Notes: generated by a model from the letters alone, not told the origin. 9,741 nt of DNA from DAIOHQ01 sp036744635 (GCA_036744635.1 DAIOHQ010000192.1:1-9741); one strand, 5' to 3'; counted from the stretch's first letter, positions 1 through 6,254 are shown. Made by a program: numbers and translations.

Positions 1-16
1 TTACCGCTGAAGGAAG

Positions 17-33
17 GTCCGCGTTGAGCGGAC
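17..33 (-). terminator. Hairpin after the URO-D-like gene, possible weak terminator
   Basis: Perfect 6-bp arms GTCCGC (17-22) and GCGGAC (28-33) enclose a 5-base loop. The hairpin starts 15 bases after the URO-D-like stop codon in the direction of transcription. A second imperfect hairpin (35-50, arms TAGCGC and GTGCTA, one mismatch) overlaps that stop. On the minus strand the sequence after the hairpin is pyrimidine-rich (CTTCCTTC) and has no real T run, so termination is uncertain. Confidence 0.35.
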
Positions 34-47
34 GTAGCGCTGTAGTG

Positions 48-1172
48 CTAAAATGCCATGCGCGCCCACCCGCACTCCCGGCCCTGCCGGGGCGGCAGGC
101 CCAGGATTTCGCGGCCGGTGTCCACATAATAGCGATAATCCTCCAGCGGCGTGCCGTTGGGGATGCGATGGTCGAGGCCGAAAACTGTCCCGGCATGCAT
201 GAACGGCTGCATCTTGTATTCCAGCTCAGCGCGGATCTCCGGCTTGCTTCGCCGCAGAATATGCTTGTCGATGCCGCCGCTGACGGCGGCGCGCCGGCCG
301 TATTGCTGGCGCACGCGCACGATGTCCATGCCGGCCGCGGGCTCCATCGGGTGCAGCAGGTTGATGCCGCATTCCAACAGCGCATCGATGACCGAATTGA
401 TGTTGCCATCCGTGTCGATCAGGAAAAGTCTGGCGCCGCGGCTGGAAAGCAGGCCCCAAACCTGCCGGTAGTAGGCAACGAAGTGGTTGCGGATGATATC
501 CGGGCCGACCAGCGGGCCGCTGCGGCCGGCGAAATCTTCGTGGGTTGTAAGCTGATCGATCTGGATCATTTCGCTGACTTGTTCGAGCACGCGCATTGTT
601 GTTGCGGTCATGGTCGCCAGCACGTCGGCCACCAGTTCCGGCTGATCGTAATAGGCGAGGCAGGCCATCTCTTCCCCCATCAGCTCGCGCAAGGTGTCAA
701 ATGCCCCGCCAATCCCGGCGACGACCATCGCCCCCTCCTCTGCCTGCGCCCGCCGCGCCCTCTCGATCGCTTCCGGCTGAACGCGGTCATCGCGCCATTC
801 GAACAGCGGCTTGAGCCGCAGCCAGTCTTCCATCGTTTTCACCGGAAAATCCATCGGCAGCGGGATGGTCGCGGTCTTTTTCAGGAGCTTCATCGTCCGG
901 CCATAGCCGTCGATCTCGATGCGCTGCTCGGGCGTATCTTCGATGATGCGCGGCGGCGGGAGCATCGGGACAACGCATCCGCCGCACCAGATGTTTGGAA
1001 CATAATCCCACTCAAACGCGGTGAGATTGATCTCGTCGTCACTGGCCCCCTGCTGCCGCCACTCCTCCTCCAGCCCGATCAGCGGCCCGAACAGCTCGAC
1101 AAACATCGGCCGCTCCACCCGGCCAAAAGTCATCAGCTCCAGATATTGCTCGCGGCGATAGCGCATGACCAT
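48..1172 (-). CDS. URO-D superfamily protein, not HemE
   Basis: A 374-residue protein of the uroporphyrinogen decarboxylase superfamily, which has a TIM-barrel fold. It opens with RYRREQYLELMTFGRVERP, the usual N-terminal helix of URO-D-like proteins common in Planctomycetota. Further on it has the typical LIDTDGNINSVIDALLECG strand-helix, the HPMEPAAGMD loop and VSGGIDKHIL. The HemE signature containing MRQAGRY, which supplies catalytic arginines, is missing: residues 22-36 read PMFVELFGPLIGLEE instead. It is therefore unlikely to make coproporphyrinogen. Related proteins include corrinoid-dependent methyltransferases, but no clear zinc-binding HxC motif is visible, so the substrate is unknown. 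No signal peptide or membrane segment is seen. Two in-frame ATGs (1172 and 1166) are possible; a GGA six bases upstream slightly favours 1166. The GC content is high, unlike the two genes upstream of it. Confidence 0.85.
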   Translation of the reverse strand: MVMRYRREQYLELMTFGRVERPMFVELFGPLIGLEEEWRQQGASDDEINLTAFEWDYVPNIWCGGCVVPMLPPPRIIEDTPEQRIEIDGYGRTMKLLKKTATIPLPMDFPVKTMEDWLRLKPLFEWRDDRVQPEAIERARRAQAEEGAMVVAGIGGAFDTLRELMGEEMACLAYYDQPELVADVLATMTATTMRVLEQVSEMIQIDQLTTHEDFAGRSGPLVGPDIIRNHFVAYYRQVWGLLSSRGARLFLIDTDGNINSVIDALLECGINLLHPMEPAAGMDIVRVRQQYGRRAAVSGGIDKHILRRSKPEIRAELEYKMQPFMHAGTVFGLDHRIPNGTPLEDYRYYVDTGREILGLPPRQGRECGWARMAF

Positions 1173-1330
1173 TCCAGTATTAGAGCGCGTAGACCAAACC
1201 CGATCACCCGTAGACAGGGCAAAAACACAAGAATGAAAATCACGGGTGTCACGATGATGTTGAGCGTCTGATCACTCACCGTCACCGAACGGTAAACTTT
1301 CCCTGTTCGTCGCACCGTTGCGGAGGTCAA
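1133..1330 (-). CDS. Possible small hydrophobic membrane protein
   Basis: A 65-codon reading frame starting with TTG, eight bases after the stop of the preceding gene and overlapping the URO-D-like gene by 40 bases. It encodes a short polar N-terminus followed by a strongly hydrophobic stretch (about residues 24-51, including NIIVTPVIFILVFLPCL) that would span the membrane once or twice. A GGATAGG seven bases before the TTG could serve as a ribosome binding site; a GTG at codon 6 is an alternative start. It fills most of what would otherwise be a 166-base gap. No family is recognised. The unusual start codon, the overlap and the short length all leave room for chance. Confidence 0.33.
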   Translation of the reverse strand: MTSATVRRTGKVYRSVTVSDQTLNIIVTPVIFILVFLPCLRVIGFGLRALILEWSCAIAASNIWS

Positions 1331-1338
1331 ACCATTGC

Positions 1339-1854
1339 CTATCCAGCCACCTTGGATCTCTGAGGTTGTTCCGCCTTCGGAGTTTCCACTTCCGCAGCCT
1401 CGACTAACACTATCGGATCTCCAACCTCAACGTAGCTTCCCGCTTCGCTGATGGGATCAAAACCTGCTGGTCGGTCCGAGTTCTTCAGCGTGCGCACACG
1501 AGTCTGGGATTTTTCGGGCGCAGAAATGCTGTAGCGTGCGAAATTTTCGAGCGCGCGCTCCCACGCGAATTGTCGGCGAAAATCCATCGCTGGGGCTGGC
1601 TCGAACTGATATGTCTCGTAGGTGCGTGCAATCGAGAATTTTGGGTGAACCTCGATCACCTTCACTCGCACTTTTTCCCGCTGCAAAGTGCCCAACTCAC
1701 CCTTTGTGTGTGGGTCAACAATGACCTTTGATTTTTCGAGCACCCGAAAGCGCATCCCCTCCGCTACCCCAGCGTCCCTTCCAATATTGAGCGCCAGTTC
1801 ACGTTCGTTAAGAAGCGCGGCCACTGCACCACCAGCGATTAACTCATTGTTCAT
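1339..1854 (-). CDS. Hypothetical protein with FlgT-C-like beta pattern
   Basis: A 171-residue soluble protein that I do not recognise by name. Residues 8-80 have the alternating beta pattern with LNIGRDAGVAEGMRFRVLE (22-40), then VDPHT-GELG and a KVRVKVIEVHPKFSIAR strand pair. This resembles the small beta-barrel at the C-terminus of flagellar assembly protein FlgT and of similar envelope proteins; that link is inference from pattern only. A second short motif, YVEVGDPIVLVEA (141-153), sits near the end, before a charged tail. The frame is open back to 1905, but the ATG at 1854 is preferred because AAGAAGG lies nine bases upstream; the ATG at 1863 is too close to that site. The gene overlaps the upstream membrane-protein gene by 11 bases, which implies translational coupling. 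Its GC content is well below that of the flanking genes. Confidence 0.75.
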   Translation of the reverse strand: MNNELIAGGAVAALLNERELALNIGRDAGVAEGMRFRVLEKSKVIVDPHTKGELGTLQREKVRVKVIEVHPKFSIARTYETYQFEPAPAMDFRRQFAWERALENFARYSISAPEKSQTRVRTLKNSDRPAGFDPISEAGSYVEVGDPIVLVEAAEVETPKAEQPQRSKVAG

Positions 1855-2539
1855 GTTGGACATCCTTCTTACGTCTTCTACGAATTTTAGGCATGGGAGA
1901 CCCAAGTGTCACCGCCGGTTCAAGATGAAAGCCTGATGGCGGGCTCGGGTCTTTACGCATTTGATCTTCGAGGCGTTCCCAAAACGCTGGTACGGAGCGA
2001 TCAATCGGCTTCGCGCGAGCGCGATCTTCTTCGATCGACACTACCTCAACCGTTCCCCATGACTTACCGGTGGAGGTATGGATCGTCCAAAGTCTTGAGC
2101 CAACCCGCAAGCCTCCCTCCTTGCTTTTTGGAATAATCAGCACGACCGTTCCCGCCATATCCTCAATCGCGGAAATTGAATAGGCAAAATTGCTCCCCGG
2201 CCTGTCTTCAATGTTGGCGTTCGAAAGCACCATCTCACGGAATCGGCTAAGCAGACGTTCCAGTTCTCCCAAGTATTGCCACCAACGCCACCCGAACTCA
2301 AAAATGGTACCCGCCGCCGAAAGGCCAACGAAAAATATCGCCCACATAAGAAGCGTGTGTATCTGTGCCTTGGGTATCGTCCAGGCGCAGACAGCAATGG
2401 CAAGAGCTAAAATTGGCGAACTCAAAACACGAAGCGTGCGGCGTAATCCACCAGTGGCTGAGGTGAAAAACCTCGGACGCCCAGGGCGTTCATAGAGTTT
2501 TTCGCCTTTGGATGTGTTTGACATTCGCTTCCTGTACAT
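1844..2539 (-). CDS. Hypothetical two-pass membrane protein with beta-rich domain
   Basis: A 231-residue protein of unrecognised family. It has a basic N-terminus (residues 1-38), two hydrophobic segments (about 39-56 and 61-83) separated by a short IPKAQ turn, an amphipathic stretch rich in Trp, Arg and Leu (84-104), and a soluble domain (about 128-195). That domain contains GTVVLIIPKSKEGGLRVGSRLW and GTVEVVSIEED. The tail is basic (KIRRRRKK, 218-225). The segment layout suggests a helical hairpin with both ends in the cytoplasm. The VGS-x-L / G-x-VEVV arrangement recalls the beta pattern of the next gene's product, so the two may share a fold or bind each other (inference). The start is either the ATG at 2539 (AGGGG seven bases upstream) or the ATG at 2524 (AGGA five bases upstream). 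It begins 27 bases after the carA stop and is probably co-transcribed with carA. Sampled GC is 52-55 percent against 67-73 percent in flanking genes. Confidence 0.75.
   Translation of the reverse strand: MYRKRMSNTSKGEKLYERPGRPRFFTSATGGLRRTLRVLSSPILALAIAVCAWTIPKAQIHTLLMWAIFFVGLSAAGTIFEFGWRWWQYLGELERLLSRFREMVLSNANIEDRPGSNFAYSISAIEDMAGTVVLIIPKSKEGGLRVGSRLWTIHTSTGKSWGTVEVVSIEEDRARAKPIDRSVPAFWERLEDQMRKDPSPPSGFHLEPAVTLGSPMPKIRRRRKKDVQHEQ
1864..1870 (-). promoter_or_regulatory. Ribosome binding site deciding the 1854 start
   Basis: AAGAAGG on the minus strand lies nine bases before the ATG at 1854 and directly against the ATG at 1863. The spacing supports 1854 as the start. The site lies inside the end of the upstream coding region, as expected for a coupled gene pair. 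Confidence 0.5.
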
Positions 2540-2566
2540 TCGTCTTCCCCTGTCTCCTGCGCGCGA

Positions 2567-3766
2567 TCAAGAGATACCCCCCAGTATGTCGCGCATCGCC
2601 TGGAGCTCCTTCAACCGCTCCGCCGTCACCGGCTTTTTGGTCTTCATCATCTCCATGAACGCGTCGAACAGATACGCCGCATCGTGCGGGCCTGGCGACG
2701 CCTCGGGATGATACTGCACCGAAAACACCGGCAGGGTCTTGTGCCGAAATCCCTCCACCGTGCCATCGTTCAAATTCACGTGCGTGACCACCCCCCCGCC
2801 CGCCTCCAGCGAAGCCTTGTCCACCGCAAAGCCATGATTCTGGCTGGTGATCTCCACCCTTCCGGTGTCCAGGTTCTTCACCGGCTGATTTCCCCCGCGA
2901 TGGCCAAACTTCAACTTATACGTCTTCGCCCCAATCGCCCGCGACAGAAGCTGATGCCCCAGGCAGATCCCGAAGATCGGCAGCTTGTCCAGCACCGCCG
3001 CCAGCGGCTTCACCGCGTAATCCAAAACCGCCGGGTCTCCCGGGCCGTTGGACACGAACAACCCATCCGGCCGATGCCGCAATATTTCCTCGGCGGATGC
3101 ATCCGGCGGCAGCACCGTCACCTTCACCCCGCGCTCGCTCAGATGGCGCAGGATGTTGTGCTTGGCCCCGCAGTCCAGCGCCACCACGTGCAGCCCATCC
3201 CCGCGCTCCATCCTCCCCAGCCGCCAGTCTCCCTGGTCCTCATCCCAGGAATATTCCGCGCTCGGCTTCACCGCCTGCACCCAATCCGCACCCTGCATCT
3301 CCGCCGACTGCCCTGCCCGCTTCACCAGCTCCGCGTCATCCAGAATCTCCGTCGACAGCACCCCGCGCATCGCCCCCGACATCCGCAGCCGCCGGGTCAG
3401 CGCCCGCGTGTCGATCCCTTCGATCCCGATGATGTTGTTCTGCTTCAGATACTCATCCAGCGACATGTCCGCGCGATAATTCGAGTAGACCGCCGCGAGT
3501 TCCTTGACCACAAATCCCGCCACGTGCGGCCGGCGCGACTCCACATCCTGCCGGTTGATCCCATAGTTCCCGATCAGCGGATAGGTCATCGTAACGATCT
3601 GCCCCTTGTAGGAGGGATCGGTCAGGATCTCCTGATACCCCGTCATCGACGTGTTAAAAACCACCTCTCCCTCGGCCGTCCCGGCCGCCCCAAACGCGCT
3701 GCCGGTAAATACCGTCCCATCCTCCAACCCCAGCTTCGCCACGCGCATATTCGAGTGCTTGGTCAT
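2567..3766 (-). CDS. carA: Carbamoyl-phosphate synthase small (glutaminase) subunit
   Basis: Hydrolyses glutamine and passes ammonia to the large subunit CarB, which makes carbamoyl phosphate for pyrimidine and arginine synthesis in the cytoplasm. The N-terminal CPSase domain shows LEDGTVFTG, GEVVFNTSMTGYQEILTDPSY and the IEGIDTRALTRRLR helix. The C-terminal class I glutamine amidotransferase domain has VSNGPGDP, the nucleophile motif GICLGHQ (Cys268 from this start), the FGHRGGNQPV strand, and the His353/Glu355 pair in QYHPEASPGPHD, so the triad is complete. The length of 399 residues is normal. The frame extends to a GTG at 3787, but GAGAGG sits only two bases before it. The family normally begins about nine residues before LEDG, which favours the ATG at 3766 or 3748. 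carB is not adjacent in this window; the genes that follow are unrelated low-GC ones. Confidence 0.95.
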   Translation of the reverse strand: MTKHSNMRVAKLGLEDGTVFTGSAFGAAGTAEGEVVFNTSMTGYQEILTDPSYKGQIVTMTYPLIGNYGINRQDVESRRPHVAGFVVKELAAVYSNYRADMSLDEYLKQNNIIGIEGIDTRALTRRLRMSGAMRGVLSTEILDDAELVKRAGQSAEMQGADWVQAVKPSAEYSWDEDQGDWRLGRMERGDGLHVVALDCGAKHNILRHLSERGVKVTVLPPDASAEEILRHRPDGLFVSNGPGDPAVLDYAVKPLAAVLDKLPIFGICLGHQLLSRAIGAKTYKLKFGHRGGNQPVKNLDTGRVEITSQNHGFAVDKASLEAGGGVVTHVNLNDGTVEGFRHKTLPVFSVQYHPEASPGPHDAAYLFDAFMEMMKTKKPVTAERLKELQAMRDILGGIS

Positions 3767-3825
3767 CACCGCCGAGTATACTGCCACATCCTCTCACCCA
3801 CAAAATGAGTCGGCCGCCGGCAGCG

Positions 3826-3850
3826 ACTGATCGTCAGTTGTTCTGCAACT
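3826..3850. promoter_or_regulatory. Nested palindromes in the carA leader, possible operator
   Basis: ACTGA-TCG-TCAGT (3826-3838) and AGTTG-TTCTG-CAACT (3836-3850) are two perfect short inverted repeats sharing three bases, 60-85 bases upstream of the likely carA start. They are flanked by two copies of AATGAGTC (3804-3811 and 3857-3864). This could be a regulator site or a leader hairpin. No known regulator motif is recognised, and no convincing promoter hexamers were found here. Confidence 0.25.
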
Positions 3851-3884
3851 TTGGGCAATGAGTCAGTTTGAAATTTCTGGGTGC

Positions 3885-3912
3885 CACAGGTCGCGGTACT
3901 CCGAGACCTGTG
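3885..3912. repeat. REP-like palindrome between carA and the dehydrogenase
   Basis: CACAGGTC (3885-3892) and GACCTGTG (3905-3912) form a perfect 8-bp outer stem. Inside, one G/A mismatch, a further CGG/CCG stem and a TACT loop make a 12-pair hairpin with a single mismatch. It is GC-rich, has no T run on either side, and lies about 120 bases from both flanking genes. Size and form resemble bacterial REP elements that RAYT transposases mobilise; no such gene is in this window, so the family link is inference. Confidence 0.55.
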
Positions 3913-3942
3913 CCGCGTAGCGACGCAGTAAGACACACTACC

Positions 3943-4033
3943 GCATGTTGCATTTTGAGTTCTGCGTTCCGAATCCCACGTACCACATTCAGCATTCCGC
4001 ATTCATCATTCAGCATTTCCCGTTCTGCACTCT
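3943..4033. repeat. Degenerate heptamer tandem array, 13 units
   Basis: Thirteen consecutive 7-base units in register, consensus GCATTCN on the plus strand (NGAATGC on the minus strand). The best units are at 3992-4012 (GCATTCC, GCATTCA, TCATTCA); the outer units carry one to three changes. The array ends inside the stop codon of the short-chain dehydrogenase gene. Because seven is not a multiple of three, chance reading frames through it encode a repeated NAECG-like peptide, which should not be taken for a gene. Its base composition is markedly AT-richer than the neighbouring genes. Confidence 0.7.
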
Positions 4034-4803
4034 TACGGCATATACATCCCCCCATTCACATGCACCACCTGCCCGGTGATATACCCCGCATATTCCGAGC
4101 ACAGAAACAGCACCGCGTGTACCACATCCTCCACCGTTCCCACCCTCCCCAGCGGCACCTCCGCCAGCAATTTCGCCTTCGCCTCCGCCGGCATCCCCCG
4201 CGTCATCTCGGTATCCACCACCCCCGGCGCCACCGCGTTCACCGTGATCCCCTGCTTCGCCAGCTCGTGCGCTGCCACCTTGGTCAGCGCGATCAATCCC
4301 GCCTTGGCCGACGCATAATTCGCCTGCCCGAACATCCCCAGATAGGCCGCCACCGACGCGATATTCACGATCCGCCCACCCGCTCCCTCTTCCCCTCCCG
4401 TCATCAGCGGCGAAGCTTTCTGAATGCAATGGAACGCCCCGGTCAGGTTGATGCGAATCACATCATCCCATTCCGCGTGCGACATCTTTTTGATGCTCCG
4501 ATCGCGCAGAATTCCCGCGTTGTTGACGAGAATATCGATCCTCCCCAGCTCCTCCCCCACCCGCCGCACCATCGCCTCCACCTGAACTTCATCTCCCACA
4601 TCGCACTGCACCACCAGCGGCCGATCCAGCCCCGCCGCCACCACTTCGGCCTCCGACCGGTTGCGCCCATCGACATCCTCCACATACACCACCACGCATC
4701 GCGCCCCGCCGGCATTCAACCCCCCCACAATCCCCGCCCCGATCCCCCGCGAGCTCCCCGTCACCAGCGCGATCCTTCCCGAGAAGTCGAATGCATGTGC
4801 CAT
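4033..4803 (-). CDS. FabG-type short-chain dehydrogenase/reductase
   Basis: A 256-residue classical SDR enzyme, NAD(P)H-dependent and cytoplasmic, most similar in form to 3-oxoacyl-ACP reductase (FabG) and acetoacetyl-CoA reductase. The Rossmann cofactor loop TGSSRGIG is at residues 15-22, the D69-V contact follows CDVGD, and NNAG is at 94-97. The catalytic set is Asn119, Ser150, Tyr163 and Lys167 (YASAK), all present. PGVVDTEM and the C-terminal GQVVHVNGGMYMP are standard for the FabG group. The length is normal. The ATG at 4803 has AGGG seven bases upstream. No acp, fabD or fabF gene is nearby, so it may not belong to the core fatty-acid cluster, and another oxo-substrate is possible. Its stop codon touches the heptamer array. 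Confidence 0.88.
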   Translation of the reverse strand: MAHAFDFSGRIALVTGSSRGIGAGIVGGLNAGGARCVVVYVEDVDGRNRSEAEVVAAGLDRPLVVQCDVGDEVQVEAMVRRVGEELGRIDILVNNAGILRDRSIKKMSHAEWDDVIRINLTGAFHCIQKASPLMTGGEEGAGGRIVNIASVAAYLGMFGQANYASAKAGLIALTKVAAHELAKQGITVNAVAPGVVDTEMTRGMPAEAKAKLLAEVPLGRVGTVEDVVHAVLFLCSEYAGYITGQVVHVNGGMYMP

Positions 4804-4859
4804 CCCCAGACCCTAACCCCACCGCCCGAAAAATCGAAACGGCAAAAAGGGGGATTTCC

Positions 4860-4875
4860 TGGGCGTACTCGCCCA
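4860..4875 (-). terminator. Small hairpin after the oxidoreductase gene
   Basis: TGGGCG (4860-4865) and CGCCCA (4870-4875) form a perfect 6-bp stem with a 4-base loop, 46 bases past the oxidoreductase stop. On the minus strand a CCCCCTTTTT run follows after about six more bases, and AAAAGG on the other side could extend pairing to it. It may attenuate or end the upstream transcript, but the T run is badly placed for a standard terminator. Confidence 0.3.
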
Positions 4876-4921
4876 CCTTTTCCCGTGTTGTGTGAGCAGG
4901 ACGACCCTACGCGACTGCGGC

Positions 4922-6136
4922 CTACTTGATCTCCGCGATTTTTACCGGCCGGCGCTCCTGGGCGCTGATCATCGACGCTTCCAGAACCTGCTGCGTCTTG
5001 TAGGCATCCTCAAAATCAGGCATCGGCACCACCGGCTGCTTGCCGCCGAGGATGTTCAGCATGTCCGCGGTCTGATTGATGAAGCCGTGCTCGTACCCGA
5101 TGATGTGCGCATCCGGCCACCAGTTTCCCGCGTAGGGATGATCGCCGGCGTGGGTGACCATGATGTCGGTCCAACCCTGCTGCCTGCGGTCGAGCGTGGC
5201 ATCGTAAAACGAGAGCGTGTTCATGTCCTCGAAGTTGAACATCACGCTCCCCTTCTCGCCGTTGATCTCCAGCCCGTTCTTGTTCTGGTTGCCGGTGGCG
5301 AAGCGGGTGGCCTCGAAGCTGGCGATGGCGCCCTTTCCAAATCGCGCCAGGAACAGCACTGCGTCGTCAACATCGACCTTGCCTTTTTTCTCGGTGGCCT
5401 GCATGCCCTTGCCGCGATGGCCTTTGCCGCCATCGACGATGCCGCCCGATGCGCTTTCGGTGGCGATGGTGCGTTCCTTGATGAACGTCTCGGCGATCGC
5501 CCCGCTCACTTCCGTGATCTCATCGCCGGTGATGAAGCGGGCCATGTCGATAATGTGGGCGTTCAAGTCCCCGTGCGCCCCCGAGCCGGCGTACTTCTTC
5601 TGGAACCGCCACAGATAGGGCACGCCCGGCCCGGCCCAATCCTGCAGGTAGTAGGCGCGGACGTGGAAAATCCGCCCGATCTTCCCGGCCGCCACGAGCT
5701 GATGCGCCAGCGCCACCGCCGGCACGCGGCGATAGTTGTACCAGACAAACGTCTTGCTCTTTCTCGCCTTCCTGGCCGCATCGCGCATCTGCCGCGCATC
5801 CTCGATCGTGCCGGCCAGCGGCTTTTCGCAGGCCACGTGTTTCCCTGCCTCCAGCGCCGCGATCGACATCTCCGCGTGCAGATGATTCGGCGTGCCGATG
5901 TCCACCAGCCCGATCTCCGGATTGTTCACGGCCTTGCGCCAATCGGTGGTGGCGTTCTGCCAACCCCAGCGCTCCTTGAATTCATTGAGCTCCGTCTCAT
6001 TGCGCCCGGCAATCGTGTGCATGACCGGAAGCAGCGGGACGTCGAAGAATTTTCCCACCTTTAGATACGCATTGGAGTGCGTCCGCCCCATGAATTTCTG
6101 ACCCACCAGCGCCACGTTGATCGTACCCTGCGCCAT
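4922..6136 (-). CDS. Gfo/Idh/MocA family NAD(P)-dependent oxidoreductase
   Basis: A 404-residue sugar- or polyol-type dehydrogenase; substrate unknown. The N-terminal Rossmann fold (about 1-130) has the variant loop LVGQKFMGRTHSNAY (10-24), in which Gly12 and Gly17 are kept. It continues with DIGTPNHLH (79-87) and the family signature EKP (104-106), whose lysine is catalytic. The C-terminal substrate domain carries GAHGDLNAHIIDMARF (186-201) with Asp190, His194 and Asp197, matching the usual D-x-x-x-H-x-x-D pattern. A Gly/Lys-rich loop (231-253) precedes the VDVDDAVLFLARF strand. No Tat or Sec signal is present, so it should be cytoplasmic, unlike many planctomycete members that carry a Tat signal. 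The start is firm: AGGAGG lies seven bases before the ATG. It lies directly downstream of the rpoC terminator and probably has its own promoter. Confidence 0.92.
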   Translation of the reverse strand: MAQGTINVALVGQKFMGRTHSNAYLKVGKFFDVPLLPVMHTIAGRNETELNEFKERWGWQNATTDWRKAVNNPEIGLVDIGTPNHLHAEMSIAALEAGKHVACEKPLAGTIEDARQMRDAARKARKSKTFVWYNYRRVPAVALAHQLVAAGKIGRIFHVRAYYLQDWAGPGVPYLWRFQKKYAGSGAHGDLNAHIIDMARFITGDEITEVSGAIAETFIKERTIATESASGGIVDGGKGHRGKGMQATEKKGKVDVDDAVLFLARFGKGAIASFEATRFATGNQNKNGLEINGEKGSVMFNFEDMNTLSFYDATLDRRQQGWTDIMVTHAGDHPYAGNWWPDAHIIGYEHGFINQTADMLNILGGKQPVVPMPDFEDAYKTQQVLEASMISAQERRPVKIAEIK

Positions 6137-6143
6137 CGCCGAT

Positions 6144-6149
6144 CCTCCT
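6144..6149 (-). promoter_or_regulatory. Consensus Shine-Dalgarno of the oxidoreductase gene
   Basis: AGGAGG on the minus strand, seven bases before the ATG at 6136. This is the best ribosome binding site in the window and fixes the start of the oxidoreductase. Confidence 0.75.
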
Positions 6150-6196
6150 CATGGAAAGTTCATCGCCACAAAACAACGCCGAGAAAACCGCCGGGG

Positions 6197-6224
6197 AGTG
6201 TAACGGGGTCTTCCCCGGATGCAA
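6197..6224 (-). promoter_or_regulatory. Weak candidate sigma-70 promoter for the oxidoreductase
   Basis: On the minus strand TTGCAT (6219-6224) and TACACT (6197-6202) are 16 bases apart. They match the -35 and -10 consensus at three and four of six positions. They lie between the rpoC terminator and the oxidoreductase, where a promoter is needed. GGGG/CCCC blocks around them (6191-6218) could fold in alternative ways in the DNA or leader. Confidence 0.28.
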
Positions 6225-6254
6225 GAAAACCCTCCGATGTTGTCATCGGAGGGT
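6223..6254 (-). terminator. Intrinsic terminator of rpoC with duplicated arm
   Basis: CCCTCCGATG (6230-6239) and CATCGGAGGG (6244-6253) form a perfect 10-bp stem (11 with the closing A-T) around a 4-base loop. On the minus strand it is followed by TTTTCTT. It begins 39 bases after the rpoC stop codon. A third arm copy, ATCGGAGGG (6255-6263), followed by six T on the plus strand (6264-6269), could form a competing hairpin that ends transcription in the opposite direction. Confidence 0.8.

Noticed and set aside
1205..1248. Inverted repeat CACCCGT / ACGGGTG
   Set aside because: Arms are only 7 bases with a 30-base loop and lie within the possible small gene; no T run follows.
24..1271. Long open frame of 415 codons on the plus strand
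   Set aside because: It lies opposite the URO-D-like gene, is rich in Arg, His and Pro and matches no family; it is the usual antisense shadow of a GC-rich gene.
2684..3808. Long open frame of 374 codons on the plus strand
   Set aside because: Antisense to carA, His/Arg/Pro-rich with no domain; carA itself has all its catalytic motifs.
3766..4055. Short minus-strand frames with NAECG-like peptides
   Set aside because: They are translations of the heptamer repeat array, not proteins.
4892..6064. Long open frame of 390 codons on the plus strand
   Set aside because: Antisense to the oxidoreductase, which has clear family motifs and an ideal ribosome binding site.
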